From Spinacia oleracea (Eukaryota > Streptophyta > Magnoliopsida > Caryophyllales > Amaranthaceae): a DNA stretch of 64,000 nt. Every line of letters starts with the position of its first letter. Position 1 is the stretch's first letter. The notes under the pieces were generated by a model, which searched no databases, was not told the origin of the DNA, and was given only the letters and a program-made list of their open reading frames with translations. Below, in pieces: positions 1 through 12,425 of this stretch. The translations under genes were made by a program, and so were the position numbers. The DNA is taken from contig NC_079487.1 of assembly GCF_020520425.1 (NCBI RefSeq), forward strand, positions 12,881,501 to 12,945,500. Reading direction: 5' to 3'.

Positions 1-2343
1 TGGAGGCATGATTGGTCTCTTTGCTCTTTCTTCGGCAATAGGTTTCTTTTGAGCTTGTGGTGTCGCTTCACGAGGTCTCCTTGATGAGGGACCATCTTCA
101 TGTGAATTCTCATCTAGCTCCACCTCCTCCTCGGTATCATGGTGTGAACCTACATCATTGCAAATAGAAAGCTCCTTTTCCGGAGTGATCATACAATTTT
201 CATCAAAAACAATATATCTAGAAGTTATGACTCTTCTAGATTAGTTACACCATACTCTATAACCTTTAACTCCTAAACCATAGCCAACAAAAATATATTT
301 TTTAGCTCTAGGTTCAAGTTTACCATCACTAACATGAATATAAGCCGGACAACCAAACACTCTCAAACTAGAATAAATCAACGGGTTTTCCGTACCATAC
401 CTCAAGAGGTGACTTGAAGTCAAGAGTCGAGTGAGGAGAGAGATTCACCAAGTAACAAGCCGTTGAAACGGCTTCCGCCCAAAAAGATTTCCCCAAATTT
501 GCTTGTGAAAGCATACATCTAGCCCTCTCTAAGAGAGTTTATTCATTCGCTCTGCAACCCCATTTTGTTGAGGTCTACCCGCACAAGTTCGATGTCGCAC
601 AATGCCATGCTTGAGACAATAGTTCAAAAACTTCTTCTCTACAAACTCTAGACCATTATCGGTCCTCAAGGTTTTGATCTTTTTCTCGGTCTTCTTTTCA
701 ATCATGGTCTTCCAATCATGGAACACATCAAAAACATTATCTTTATGCTTTATAAAGAACACCCAAACCTTCCTAGAGAAGTCATCAATTATAGTGAGCA
801 AATAATTACAACCACCTATCGAAGGAACTCTAGAGGGACCCCACAAATCCGAATGGATGTATTCAAGTATCCCTTTAGTGTTGTGTACGGCGGGTTTGAA
901 GCTAACCCTCTTATGTTTACCAAACACACAATGCTCACAAAAGCCAAGGCTTCCAAGATTCAAGCTTCCAAAACAACCTTGCTTGCTAAGCTCCGACATA
1001 CCATGCTCCCCCATATGGCCAAGTCTCAAATGCCTTAACTTGGTTTCACTATCACTCATAGTACCCGTGGAAACATTTGCCGAGCCTACCATGGTGGATC
1101 CTTGCAATGAGTACAAGCTACCCACTTTGGCACCCTTCATCAACACAAGAGCACCTTTCACAACCTTCATTACTCCACCTTTCGCTATACACTTACAACC
1201 GTTAGTGTCAAGAGTGCCAAGAGAGATCAAATTCTTCTTTAGCTCCGGAACATGACGAACTTTAGTTAAGGTTCTCACAATACCATCAAACATTTTGATG
1301 GCTACCATCCCAATTCCAATCACCTTGCACGTTGCATTATTTCCCATGGTGACATTACCTCCATTATACTCCTAATAGGAGCTAAAGAGATCCTTGTTGG
1401 GGGTCATATGAAACGAGCAACCCGAATCCAAAATCCATTCATCCTTACCCTTGATTCTTCCATGAGTGGCAACCAATGCACCACTATCACTATCGGTATC
1501 TACATAGCTAGCCTCGGCGGTAGCATGAGGTTCTTTACCCTTTCCGGACTTACCATCACCTCCCGATTGTGTCTTTTGCCACTTTCAACATCCCGACTTA
1601 ATGTGACCTTTAATGTGACAATAATTGCAAGACTTATTACGGTTAGGATTCGGTTTCTTTGACTTGGACCGACCCCTATTCTTTCCCCCATTACCACCAC
1701 TACTAGTAGAAGTCTTCTCATGATTTCTACTCCTCACAAACAAACCATCATTGGAGTTATTTGATGATTTAGAAATTAATTGATTATCAATTAAGTCCAT
1801 TTGGGTCAAAGCATCTCTAACATCATCAATACTCAAATCATCTCTACCATACAAGATAGTTTCACGAAAATGTTTATAGGATGGTGGTAATGAACATAAC
1901 AAGTAAATTGCAAGATCCTCATCATCTAAAACAACATCAATATTTTGAAGGTCCATAACAATCGAAAAGAACTCATCTAAATGAGACTTAAGAGAATTAC
2001 TTTCCTCAAGCCGAAGATCATAGAGCCTACTCTTGAGTAGTAGACGTTTGGTGACACTTTTAGCCATATAAAGAGCCTCCAACTTCGACCATAGATCATC
2101 GGCGGTTTCCTCCTTGGAAACTTCCCTCAATACTTCATTCGAGAGGCAAAGTTGTATAGCCGACAAAGCTTTCAAATCAATCTCCTCCCACTTCTCTTCC
2201 GACATGGTAGTGGGTGTCTTATCCTTCCCTTCAAGAGCCTTGTGCACACCATTTTGTATCAAAATAGCTTTCATTTTCAATTGCCAAAGGCCAAAGTTAA
2301 TTGACCTTTCAAACTTCTCAATATCCAACTTCATTGTCGACAT
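1..2343 (-). pseudogene. copia gag-pol remnant of element C
   Basis: Translation begins at the ATG whose complement is at 2341-2343 and gives a copia gag (UBN2-like) ending in a CCHC knuckle (CNYCHIKGHIKSGC) near 1590-1630. A TGA at 1585-1587 replaces what is probably a Trp codon just after the knuckle. The frame then continues through the protease motif WILDSGCSFHMTP (D-S-G active site, near 1400-1430) to a TAG at 1372-1374. The frame open from 1347 covers the GAG pre-integrase zinc region (H-H-C-C) and the integrase core (DLWGP, RTDNG, NGVAER motifs). It is broken near 537-541 by loss of one A in an A run. Further lesions follow, including a frameshift near 430 and a TAA at 241-243. Bases 1-240 encode the acidic linker after integrase. 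The gene is non-functional. Confidence 0.85.
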
Positions 2344-2391
2344 GAGTATTCAATCCCCAAGAAATCAAACAAACAACCCAAACAAAACCTT

Positions 2392-2405
2392 AGCTCTTGA
2401 TACCA
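2392..2405 (-). promoter_or_regulatory. primer-binding site of element C
   Basis: The minus strand reads TGGTATCAAGAGCT two bases inside the LTR end. This resembles the complement of the initiator Met tRNA 3' end (TGGTATCAGAGC) with one extra A. It fixes the orientation of the element as minus. Confidence 0.75.
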
Positions 2406-2664
2406 ATTGTTATAAATGAAGGACCTTTTTGGGCTTAATGTTGATTTGTATGACAATTTGATGTTGGAATAATGAGAAGAAATAAATGAACAAATTAAAA
2501 CAATACACAAAGATTTAAGGTGGTTCACTCTTCAATGAGCTACATCAACCATGGGCGAGGGTTTGGAGCTTGTATTACTCTTCAATGGAGAAAGGATTAC
2601 AAAGAGGAATTCTAAAAGGTGAAGAGGAGAGAATTCTATGTATGCTTAGATCTAGGGTTTCAAC

Positions 2665-4042
2665 TGAAGGAAATAATGCTCTTGGTCCAAGTATGCATTT
2701 AATAATAAAGTCTAATAAATGCGGTTCAGTATTAATTATGCAAGTTAATAATTCAGTGAGATCAAGTGAACTGAATGCCTAGCTAGAGCCCGCTTCGGTT
2801 CAAGTGGATTAATGATATTAATCCACATCTTACTCTTGACTGAACCCGTAGGGTCACACAAATAGTACGTAAACGGATCAAGTATTTAATGGCATTGAAT
2901 ACTCTATCTAATACATATTCGGAATCGACGGATCTTGGTTTCAGTGGGAGCTGAGATCGTCAAAGGAAAATAAGTGAATACTCCGGAAACGATGATATTG
3001 CCGGAAACGGAAATATGGATCGTATTGGAAATATAAATATTATCCAAGTCGTAGATATTTCCGAAAACGGAAACATGGTACGTATCGGAAAATATTATCG
3101 GAAATGGAAATATTGCCGGAATCGGAAATATTGCCGGGAACGGAAATATTGTCAGAATCGGAAATATTATCGGAATCGGAAAATAATTCCGGAAACGGAA
3201 ATATTAAATATTTGTTCGAGACGGAAATTAATTCCGGAATCGGAAATGTTAAATATTGTTCGTATCGGAAATGAATTCCGGAATCGGGAAATTAATCGGA
3301 AAGCGCGTCGTACGAATTAGCATCGAAGCCAGGCCCACGTCCAGCAAGGGAAACGCGCGCCACAACACTCCAGCCCAAGGCTGCGCGAGGCCCACCGCAA
3401 GGCAGGCCCAGCGCGCGCCCAAGGCTGCGGCAGCGTGTGGGCTTCGTGGCAGTGGGCTGCGAGTGCTAGGGCTGCGCGCGCGCGCATGGTGCCCCTCGTG
3501 GACTGCTGTGCATGCGTGTGTGTTTGTGTTCAGTTACAAAACCTAAAGCGTATAGGATTCGTTTGTTGATTGAATTTCCTAATCCTAAAAAGATAGATTA
3601 ATTAATTTTAGAGTTCTGCTAGGATTCTAATTTAATTAATTCGTATCCTAGTAGGATTCGATTACTTATTCCATGGCCTATAAATATGAGATCAAGGCTG
3701 ATAATTTATAATGAGTTTTTCAAGTATTCAAAGGTAAGAATTTGAGCAAAAATTCAGCCAAACACTTGCCCATATAACCGATTATTATTAGTATCTTAAG
3801 CGCGATTCTAGTTGGTCAATCTTAAGGCGGATCCGGACGTGCTGTGGACTATCTACGGAGGAACGACACTTGGAGTCCTAAATACTTGTTCTTGTTCGGT
3901 TCGGGCGCAGCAAGGGAGGGCACGCTACAAAGTGTATGCATCTAAATTATGCTAATTGTTATGTGGCAATTAATTTGGAATCCTGGCGTTTATGGTTTTT
4001 TCCGCATGATTTATACTCGTTTATATGTATCATAACCTAACA
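2665..4042 (+). repeat. solo LTR of the copia E/D family
   Basis: This 1,378-bp sequence matches the LTRs of element E along its whole length. It begins TGAAGGAAAT, carries the CGGAAATATT array (about 2985-3305), a GC-rich block (3306-3520) and a TATAAATA box at 3679-3686, and ends CCTAACA. It is flanked by the 5-bp duplication TCAAC (2660-2664 and 4043-4047). No internal sequence is attached, so it arose by LTR-LTR recombination after insertion into the LTR of element C. Confidence 0.93.
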
Positions 4043-4180
4043 TCAACCTCACTTGTGTTTCTCTCTCTTAATTCTGAAAATCTCATTACATTTGGTATTT
4101 ATGGTGTTAGACATCAAACCAATCTAAGGGACAAGAAGAGGCCACGTCGATTGAACCTTGCGGAGAAGAAAACAGTTTAC

Positions 4181-4352
4181 CCGCAGAGTTCGGTCGAACC
4201 TTTAAAGGGTTCGTCCGAATCAAGGACAGGTTCTGCCGAACTTACCCAAAGTTCGGGCGAACCTCCGAAATCAAAGCTACTGATTCTCTTCAGGTTCGGC
4301 CGAACCACCTAAGAGTTCGGCCGAACTTCCAGCAGGTTCGGCCGAACTTCCC
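4181..4352. repeat. array of GTTCGGCCGAAC-type palindromes in the LTR of element C
   Basis: Seven or so copies of a motif near GGTTCGGCCGAAC occur at irregular 20-45-bp spacing. Three are exact TTCGGCCGAA palindromes; others are one or two bases off. They lie in the upstream part of the LTR as read on the minus strand, so probably in U3. Confidence 0.8.
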
Positions 4353-4532
4353 CTACTGCATGACATCTTCTCGTAAAATAGTCATAACTCCCTCATTTCC
4401 CATCTAAAATGAGCTTATGACCAGGCGTTGGAAAGCTATTGAGCCAAGCTTTCACCTCCAACTTGAATCAACTCAATCTAATGAGTAGATCATGAGATAT
4501 GTCCATTTGAAGTCAGACCTTCCACTATAACA

Positions 4533-5885
4533 CCCTAACATCCTTCAAGAAAGATTCGAGGCACACATAACAAAGTGGAATAGGATAAATATTTTAATCA
4601 AATGAAGGAGTGAGAACATAATATTTTGGAGGAGTGGGTGGTAAGTTTAATGAAAATAATTGCTTAATGTAGTGGTAATCCTCAGAGGAAGTTAGACATA
4701 CGGAGTACTCCGTATAAAATAAATTGGAGATGGGTGTAAAAGTTACTAAGAACGAAAATGTGACCCCTTAAAAAAGACGGTTGAAAGTAGTATATGTGAC
4801 CCCTAAAAATTATACGGTGGTAGTACTTCGTATTTGACACATTTCTTTAGTCAACGTCGTGCAATGCATATTTTTTTATCATTATCATCTTTAATTATAT
4901 AAAAGAAAAAAAATATTATAATACTAGTTAGTTGATAGTTAGAAAATATTTATCAAAACGAATTTAACAATATCTCACAAGAATATAGTTTACCTTACCC
5001 ATAAATAACAAATTTTGGTCAAAGAGGGTGTGTAGATAATGCTAAAGTCATATTATGTCAACTAATTAAGAGTGCAGAAAAACAGTACATAATTTTAAAG
5101 AAAAAGGGTAATTATCATTTAATTAGGTGGTGTGAGATATTAAGAAATGACAGAGAGATGGCATCACGTTTCCATAATTACACAAAGGTGACCTAAAGTT
5201 TAAAATTTCACAATATTTCGATCACCATTTGTTTTAAAATATTTTATTTAATAAATTTTACATTTTTTTTTCTTAATCTCAATTTTTGAGTTAAATAGAA
5301 TCTCATTTTAGAAAATATATCTCAATTATTTCATACTGCATAATTTTCTTAGGAATTTATTACAAGTAGTTGGGTTAGCTAGTTGTGGTTTTTTTTTCAC
5401 ATCTTGCTATATTTTTTTTATTTCCAATTTCTTAAAATAAAAAGGAAACCGAGAAAATGAAAGATTCCCAAACGACCCCTAAATGAGAGATTTTTTAAAA
5501 TTAAGGTGAAATAGTGCAACCATCTAATCGTGATAACTAATTACTCTGTATAGTGCATACCAAACCTCATCCTTGAAAAATGAATGCACATAAAAGTTGA
5601 TAACTCAATCGAAAATGATGTTCCAATTTCTACTGTTCATGTATACCAATGCACATTTTGTAGAATTGATATCTCTAATTATACATTAACAAAAACATAT
5701 AATTTTTTTGATATTATTAAAGTTCTAACCGATACATATCAAAATAAGACCCCATATAAATATGTTTTTTTCTTATGTGTTGGAAATAATTTAGATAATT
5801 CCCTCAAATTGTAAAAACCGTCAAAATTCTAAATTAGAACATCATTATAAAACGGACAAAGTAGCAATTAATTTATAAAATACAG
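4533..5885. other. AT-rich non-coding DNA, no gene seen
   Basis: No credible coding frame or RNA gene was found. The short frame at 5584-5814 has no recognisable domain and low-complexity composition. An 18-bp perfect palindrome (ATACGGAGT and its complement) lies at 4698-4715. Once the nested elements to the right are removed, this DNA would have been continuous with the downstream side of the aldo-keto reductase gene. Confidence 0.6.
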
Positions 5886-6076
5886 TACTTCCTCCGTTCC
5901 GCAATAGATGCATTGTTTCTCTTTTAGACACTATTCATTAACTAACTTTGACAATTATTCTTTCACATTATGTAAAAACAAACATAGTCAAGTGAGATCT
6001 TGTTAAATTCGCATCCATGTGAGGATTCTAAATATCAATTTTTTATAATTTTTACTTACACGCAATTAGAGATATT
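5886..6076. mobile_element. Stowaway-type MITE, left half
   Basis: It starts TACTTCCTCCGTTCCGCAAT at 5886, a Stowaway (Tc1/mariner) terminal repeat with a TA target. The other end is 27.5 kb away at 33618-33687, because element D inserted inside the MITE. Rejoined without D and its target duplication, the MITE is about 261 bp with inverted ends that both run into ATGCAT. Confidence 0.85.
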
Positions 6077-7497
6077 TGTTAGGTTGTGATACATTATATT
6101 GAATATAAATCATGCAGAAAAACCATAAAGCCAGGAATCCAAATTAATTGCCACATAACAATTAGCATAATTTAGGACACATACACTTTGTAGCGTGCCC
6201 TCCCTAGCTGCGCCCGAACCGAACAAGAACAAGTCTAAGACTTCAAATTTCGTCCCTCCGTAGATAGTCCACAGCACGTTCGGATCCGCCTTAGACTAGA
6301 ATCGCACCTAAGGTTCTATGAAGTTATTCGAATATTTTGGCAAATATTAGTCTAAGTTTTAATCCTTAAAACTAGGTGAATAATTGAAATTATGTGTTCT
6401 TAAATTTGTGAATGCCATCACATATTTATAGAGTAGGAACAATGGAATTGGAAGTCTACTAGGATTCAAGTATTCTAAATCTATTAGAATTAGAGTTTAC
6501 TTAAAACTAGTAACATTAGGAAATTAATATTTTAATCTAATCCTAATTTCTTAAGGATTCTATGCATGCAAAAACTTCAACACACACACGAGCACGGCCC
6601 ACAAGGATGCGGGCCATGCCCGCGCGCGGAGAAGCCCATCGCAGCTCGCAGCCCACACGCTGCTCGCAGCCCAAGCCCTGCTCGCAGCCCGCGTTGCTCG
6701 CAGCCATGGGCGCGCTGGGCCTGGCCTTGCGCTGGGCCTTGCGTGCCTTTGGCTTGCTGTGTCGCTCCTGCCTTGCGCGCTGGGCTTGCTAGGCGTGGGT
6801 CTGGCTTCGTGATGGGCCTTCGTCTAGCAAGCTCGTCCGATGCTTATTTCGTACGACGCGCTTCCGATTAATTTTCCGATTCCGGAATTCATTTCCGATT
6901 CGAACAATATTTAATATTTCCGATTCCGGAATTAATTTCCGTTTCGAACAAATATTTAATATTTCCGATTCCGGAATTATTTTCCGATTCCGATAATATT
7001 TCCGATTCTGACAATATTTCCGTTACTGCCAATATTTCCGATTCCGGCAATATTTCCATTTCCGATAATATTTTCCGATACGTACCATGTTTCCGTTTCC
7101 GGCAACATCTACGACTTGGATAATATTTATATTTCCGATACGATCCATATTTCCGTTTCTGGCAATATCATCGTTTCCGGAGTATCCATAATTTGCCTTT
7201 TGACGATTTCAGCTCCCACTGGAACCGAGATCCGTCGATTCTGAATATCCATAAATGGAGTATTTAATTCTATTAAATACTTGATCCGTTCACGTACTAT
7301 TTGTGTGACCCTACGAGTTCTTTTAAGAGTAAGCTGTGGATTAATATTATTAATTCCACTTGAACTGAAGCGGCCTCTAGCTAGGCATACAGTTGACTTG
7401 ATCTCACTGAATTATTAACTTGTATAATTAAGAATGAACCGCATTTATTAGACTTAGCATTAAATGCATAGTTGGACCAAGGGCATTATTTCCTTCA
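6077..7497 (-). repeat. 3' LTR of element D (left end)
   Basis: This is the reverse complement of an E-family LTR of 1,421 bp. It includes the GC-rich block (about 6590-6835) and the array of CGGAAATATT-type motifs (about 6850-7180). The adjoining sequence at 7498-7515 is the complement of the polypurine tract of the element. Confidence 0.92.
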
Positions 7498-8980
7498 GTC
7501 TCTCACTTGTCCTTAGGGACATGTGTGCATTTCCTAATTCATTTGTCACTTGATGCTTGCTCTTGAACATAAGGTAAGAGTTGTCATCCTTATTATGTCC
7601 AGAGGTGTTTCTCGGTTTCAAAGTTCAACTGATCAAATAAACAGATAATTATTGCCTATGATTCATCTGAGCACGGCCATGCATTTTACAGTTTCTAGCT
7701 CTCCGAGTGGCCTTGTACAACTTTCAGCATCTCATCCCGATTTATGGGAGGACAATCCCAATCTTGCGATCTTGAGATTAGACTTCGTTTGATAGGTGAT
7801 TACCCGAGCGTTGCCTTTATAGCCTCCTTTTACGGTGCGACGGTTTACAACGTCAAAGCAACCAGTTCTCAAACAAGTAATCTCAAATCACTCAGGTATT
7901 GAGGATTAGTGTCTAATAATTTTAATGAAATTTACTTATGACATATTTTCTTCTCTTACAGTAAAGTTTCATAGGTCTATCCGATACTACTCTTCCCAAA
8001 GTAAGTATCTATGAAAATGATTGCGACATTGCCATGTCCACATAGTTCAAGAAACAGAACTACTAGTCATCTTGCATTCTAGTCGTCTAGCGTTTTCTAT
8101 GCGTTCATCTTTATAGAAAACTCCGACCAGGGACCATTTTCAACTTTTGACATTCAAGTTCACTTGATAGACATTTCTTAGTCACAGGACTGGTCCTGAC
8201 AGTCTATCTTGAATATATCGTCAATTTGAAGGGACTCATCATTTAATACTAAACCAAGATTAAATGGAATATGAAAATACATTTCATATATGATAAATGT
8301 TCAACCGCAATGTTTTACAACCATGGGCCTCGAACCCATCTTTAAAACAATTAGTGGAATTCAAAACTAGGCTTGATTTCCAGTGCTACAATGTGAGTGT
8401 TGTTTCTCACTTGTTGCATAGGTTTAGTTATCATGCTTTGCCAATCTTAATATCCTTTTCATCGAATGTTCTTCGAGATAGGAAGATAAGAACTTTTGAG
8501 TATGTTTATTTTTTGTGATCTAGTCTTTATTGCTACAATAGTAGTTTTATGCATTTTGCAATGAAGAACTATCAAGTCAGCAGACATGTGATCCACCCAA
8601 GTTCAGTGAAGAACTCTTTAACATAAACAACTCTGTTTCATTGCTTCTTAGGCAATAATTACTTTTACTTCAACTGTTTAGGTTGCTAGTGATGCTTTGT
8701 TTGGATTTACTTATCCAAGAAGTTCATAGATATGTGGAAGACTTTCCATCTGTATCTCAAAACATAGAAATTAATGTTTAATTTCCCATGCAACAACTCA
8801 TGGTCTCTAATCCATGTTGCCATTTCAAAACACGATGCTCTATAGCTCGTCCTTGCCAATGGTTAACTCCAAAGGGATCTTGCTTGATCCTTTGCCAGTG
8901 TTTATGCGTGTAGCATCATTATTTAGCATATCTTTATTTCCTTGAATCAAGAACTATTCTTATGTACCTTTTCAAGTACC
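7498..8980 (-). other. element D internal DNA, 3' part
   Basis: Positions 7498 to about 8290 match, in reverse, the 3' untranslated region of element E (26711-27574). From about 8300 to 8980 the sequence is too decayed to align by eye and shows no coding frame. It resumes at 10501-10921 after solo LTR F. Confidence 0.75.
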
Positions 8981-10494
8981 GTGAGGGGGTCGAAAAAGCA
9001 CGAGGCTAATGCGTGACCTCGTCCCTCGTGGGTGTGACGCTTCTTTTTGTCAAATCAAGTGTAATTGGATTTCCTGTGAGTTTACACCCAATTGACTAGT
9101 AATATAGGAGTCGCCATTCAGTTTTTAACGACAATGAGAAAAACTGACGAAACCCGGTTATCGTGACATAAAGGGAGTGCAATTATGTTTGACCACGACG
9201 GCCGTAGGTTCCCTTGTGATCCCTGGTGGTGGGGATCGCTCAACGTACACCCGCAGGGTAGAGATTGAGGGTTCGGGGGACTGTAACTACCGAGAGGAAT
9301 ACTCGCTCTTCGATAACTCCAGAGGCAGGATATCCTTACTAGCTCAGCATAAATAATTGAAGGGACATGCGTTAACTATTAAACTAATCTGAGTTGATTT
9401 TAATAATATGCAACATATAGTACTAGATCGAACGCGATTATCTGATTTAGATTGTTTTAAGGGACCTAGCATGATAATCCAATTTCCCAAAAATATCATA
9501 TTTATTAAGCGTGATCGAACAATCAGATTTTAGTTAGTTTAACAGTTCATAAAAGGGCGAGGAAAGCAATTAAACCATGGAAAAGGGACACGTTACGACG
9601 CACCCTTGAGAGATGCGTCACGGTTCTCAGAAAACTAACCACTTTGACTTTGCTATTTCTCCTTTTATTTAACGAACCTCAAATTATGGGACAGGATACG
9701 TTCTGTTCGATTTATGGATCGATTGCGACAGAACGCGTGATCAGTTTTGTAGCGTGAGGCTTAGGCTTAGGGGTTTAGAGTCAATACTCAGAATATAATT
9801 GTGTGTTGTGTGTTTTCACGTCGAACTTAAGGCCCTATTTATAGAAAAGAGTTCGTGGAAAGATAGAATTGCAGAACTCTAATCCACGAGGAATTAGGAA
9901 AATACACGTACCAGGTATTTTCAGCGCCCAGGCCTGGGCGCCGAAGATTTCGGCGCCCAGCTCTGGGCGTTGAAAATAGGATCCAGGCAATTTCAGCGCC
10001 CAGGGCTGGGCGTTGAAATTGCTGTTTGGGCCGCTTCTTTGTCAGATTCGGACTCTTAGAATCCGGAGTGTATGAGACTTAATCGAGTCTTTTAGTGCGT
10101 ATTAATTTTATGACGGAATGCGTCTGGGCCTGTTACGAACTCTAGGCTCGTTAGGATTTTAATTAATACGTGACTCTTATTTTTGAATCATATTAGGAAT
10201 AGGATTCTCTCGTAATCTCTATCTCATTTAGGATTTATGTTGGAGTGCAACACCTAATTCTGACAGGTTTCTATCTTTTATGACTTGCCACTTTTAACAG
10301 CTGCCCATTACGGTAGTTACTATTTTTAGCAGGTTTCCATAAATAGATGGTTTCTATAAATAGCAGGTTTCGGGTGAAATGAAAAGGGGAATTGAGATTC
10401 GTTATTTTATAGGAGATGCGTTGTCAAGTGGAGATTTACGTTTTCATCATCGAACCTTCCCTTTCGGGAATGGGGACAAAAGTAGGTGTCTACA
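8981..10494 (-). repeat. solo LTR F of another LTR-retrotransposon family
   Basis: The segment is flanked by AGTACC on both sides (8975-8980 and 10495-10500). Read on the minus strand it begins TGTAGACACCTACTTTTGTC and ends CCCCCTCA(C), so the exact end at 8981-8983 is uncertain by one or two bases. On the minus strand it has TATAAATAGGG near 9834-9845 and, upstream of that, an array of GGCGCCCAGG-type palindromes. No coding sequence is attached. The superfamily cannot be decided from an LTR alone; such LTRs are often from Ty3/gypsy elements. Confidence 0.8.
9918..10016. repeat. GCGCCCAG/CTGGGCGC palindrome array in LTR F
   Basis: Three inverted units around CAGCGCCCAGGCCTGGGCGC and its variants are separated by about 30-45 bp. 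The first is almost a perfect 20-bp palindrome. The array lies upstream of the minus-strand TATA box, so in U3. Confidence 0.8.
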
Positions 10495-10500
10495 AGTACC

Positions 10501-10921
10501 ATAAGTTTTTCTTGATCTCAATCTACTTGATCTTTACTTAGAACAATAGAGATTGGTATATGTTCGTTATGCCTAAAGCCATATGATACATTTTTGGCGA
10601 TCCTTATATATTATATCATACATGCTAAATTCTTTTGCAGAATGGTTCCCAATTGAATTCTATTCATGTAACTTTAGCTCTCCAATTTCAGTAGATACTA
10701 AATCCAGCTAAATTCTTTGACATATAATATAGGTGAAGAATCTCATTAGATTCTTTGATGTTTAACTTAGTAAATGCTTATACATAGTTCAAGCATTCTT
10801 TACTTAGATTTATTCATATGGGTCGAATATCTCCAATGGAGTCTTTCGTGTTTGATTTAGTAAATGTCATTTACTTAATCTAAAACAATATTATAAGATC
10901 TTTGTAAATAGATCTTGATAC
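10501..10921 (-). other. element D internal DNA between F and G
   Basis: This is decayed internal sequence of element D lying between solo LTR F and the CACTA element. No frame or domain is visible. Its last three bases, TAC (10919-10921), are the left copy of the CACTA target duplication. Confidence 0.65.
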
Positions 10922-10935
10922 CACTACAAGAAAAA

Positions 10936-11345
10936 CAGTTTTGGGCAACGAAAAATGTCGTCGCCCAAACATAGAAATCCGTCGCCTTTAATTTGGGGCG
11001 ACGATTTTATCCGGCCCAAAGGTCGTTGCAATAGGCTCGACGCCCTTGCTACATTTGGGCGTCGAAGTCATATTTCGTTGCACATAAAGTACTTTGGGCG
11101 TCGCGTAAAAGTCGTTGCCCAAAGTTTGTATTGGGCAACGAGATGTATATTTGTCGCCTATGGTATAAACAAATGTGCGACGAGGTTTAGAGTCGTTGCC
11201 CTATTTTGGTGACTTTGTGCAACGACTTACATTTCCGTTGTCCATAAGTCGATATCTTCGGGCAACAAATTATCTTTTTCGTTGCCTATAGACTCTCATT
11301 TAGTGCGACGACTGTTTGGATTCTGTCGCCCAAATAAGTCATTAA
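10936..11345. repeat. left subterminal repeats of CACTA element G
   Basis: About twenty direct and inverted copies of a roughly 11-bp motif (TTGGGCAACGA, TCGTCGCCCAA and variants with GCGACGA) are spaced 15-30 bp apart. The block continues after element H at 12356-12425. In the CACTA superfamily such repeats bind the transposase. Confidence 0.88.
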
Positions 11346-11354
11346 TTTTTTAAA

Positions 11355-12346
11355 GGAAAATTTGTAATTATTAATCCAACCTTTGCCCGGTTTTCTTTAA
11401 TTAAGCCTACCTATGAGATATTTCTAAATAATCCAACCTTTATGACCCAACTACTATTATTAAGCCTAGATGACCGGTTACGTGCTACAAAGTCAACGTT
11501 AAAAAAGTTGACAACCTAAAGTTGGTTTCCCTCCTAAAATATTGGACACGTCATCATCACTTGCCACCTAAACAAGGATTTTTTTTTTTCAAAAAACCCT
11601 TAACCCTTCTCTTCTCTGTACCATGTTTCAATTCCTCTCTCCTCCATTACTGTTGCTTCAACCATAATTGTACTGGTTCATGACATCATCAGCGATTTTC
11701 TTGTGGAAACAGGTGACTTCATCCATGCGCATTCAAATTTCGTCTCCAAAATCGTACAATTGAAGGTGAACTTACGAACCTTAACGTTTTTGTTCCTTTT
11801 TTGTAAATTTTGAATTTCTGGCTTCCTTGATGGTTAGTTCGTAAAAACCCGAGCTGTTGCAATAATATAGTTTTTTTATGTTGTGGGATGTTGGTTATTG
11901 TGGTCTTGTTGAAAATTTAGAAAGAAAAAAAAACCTTGAATTTGAAGAAGATCCAGATCCAACATGCAATTGCTTTACCCCAGCCATAGCAATTGCTGAT
12001 TATTTTTGATGAACTTCGAATGGAGAGGTATGACCGTATGAGGGATCGACAATGGTGGAGAAGAGGTAGAAGAGAAATAATGGAGAGGAGTGCAGAGATG
12101 AAGCAGAAAATCGCAGAGGAGAGAAGAACGAAAATTAAAATAGCAATTAAAGAAAATAAGGGGGAATAAAAAATTATAATCGTTATATGTCACGTAAGGG
12201 TGAATACCTCCTATAGCAGGTTAGTAACTTGTTAGGCTTAATAATAGTAGTTGGGTCATAAAGGTTGGATTATTTAGAAATATATCATAGGTAGGCTTAA
12301 TTAAAGAAAATCGGGCAAAGGCTGGATTAATAATTACAAATTTTCT
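11355..12346. mobile_element. Mutator-like element H with 114-bp terminal inverted repeats
   Basis: The first about 114 bases and the reverse complement of the last about 114 bases are nearly identical, with roughly four mismatches; both contain AATTTGTAATTATTAATCCA. A 9-bp duplication TTTTTTAAA flanks it (11346-11354 and 12347-12355). Long inverted repeats and a 9-bp duplication are typical of MULEs. The 760-bp interior has no transposase; its pyrimidine-rich stretch near 11590-11660 resembles a plant 5' leader, but no captured protein was recognised. It sits within the left subterminal repeats of G. Confidence 0.88.
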
Positions 12347-12425
12347 TTTTTTAAATGTAATTTTGTGCAACACTATATTTGTCGACCATAGTATTATGGG
12401 CAACGAAACATGTTGCACATAAGTT

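Larger units (their letters stand above)
1..4532 (-). mobile_element. Ty1/copia element C, 5' part (LTR, gag, protease, integrase)
   Basis: Read on the minus strand this is LTR, primer-binding site, gag, protease and integrase. Reverse transcriptase, RNase H and the 3' LTR lie beyond the left edge. The order integrase before reverse transcriptase (the integrase C-terminal region is the last part visible) is diagnostic of Ty1/copia. The LTR is interrupted by a solo LTR of another copia family. Several nonsense codons and frameshifts show that the copy is dead. The right boundary is inferred from the terminal inverted repeat TGTTATA / TATAACA of the LTR; no target duplication can be checked because the left end is outside the window. 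Confidence 0.85.
2408..4532 (-). repeat. 5' LTR of copia element C, split by a solo LTR
   Basis: On the plus strand the LTR starts TGTTATA at 2408 and ends TATAACA at 4532. After removing the inserted solo LTR and one copy of its target duplication (2665-4047), it is about 742 bp. The part at 4048-4532 carries an array of TTCGGCCGAA-type palindromes. The right boundary is deduced from the inverted terminal repeat and from the primer-binding site next to the left end. Confidence 0.7.

Noticed and set aside
5584..5814. Possible small gene in the AT-rich region
   Set aside because: 76 codons, no domain, no conserved context, and base composition like the surrounding non-coding DNA.
11975..12193. 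Frame inside the Mutator-like element as a captured gene
   Set aside because: It is Leu/Phe/Ser-rich, has no recognisable family and overlaps non-coding sequence next to the terminal repeat.
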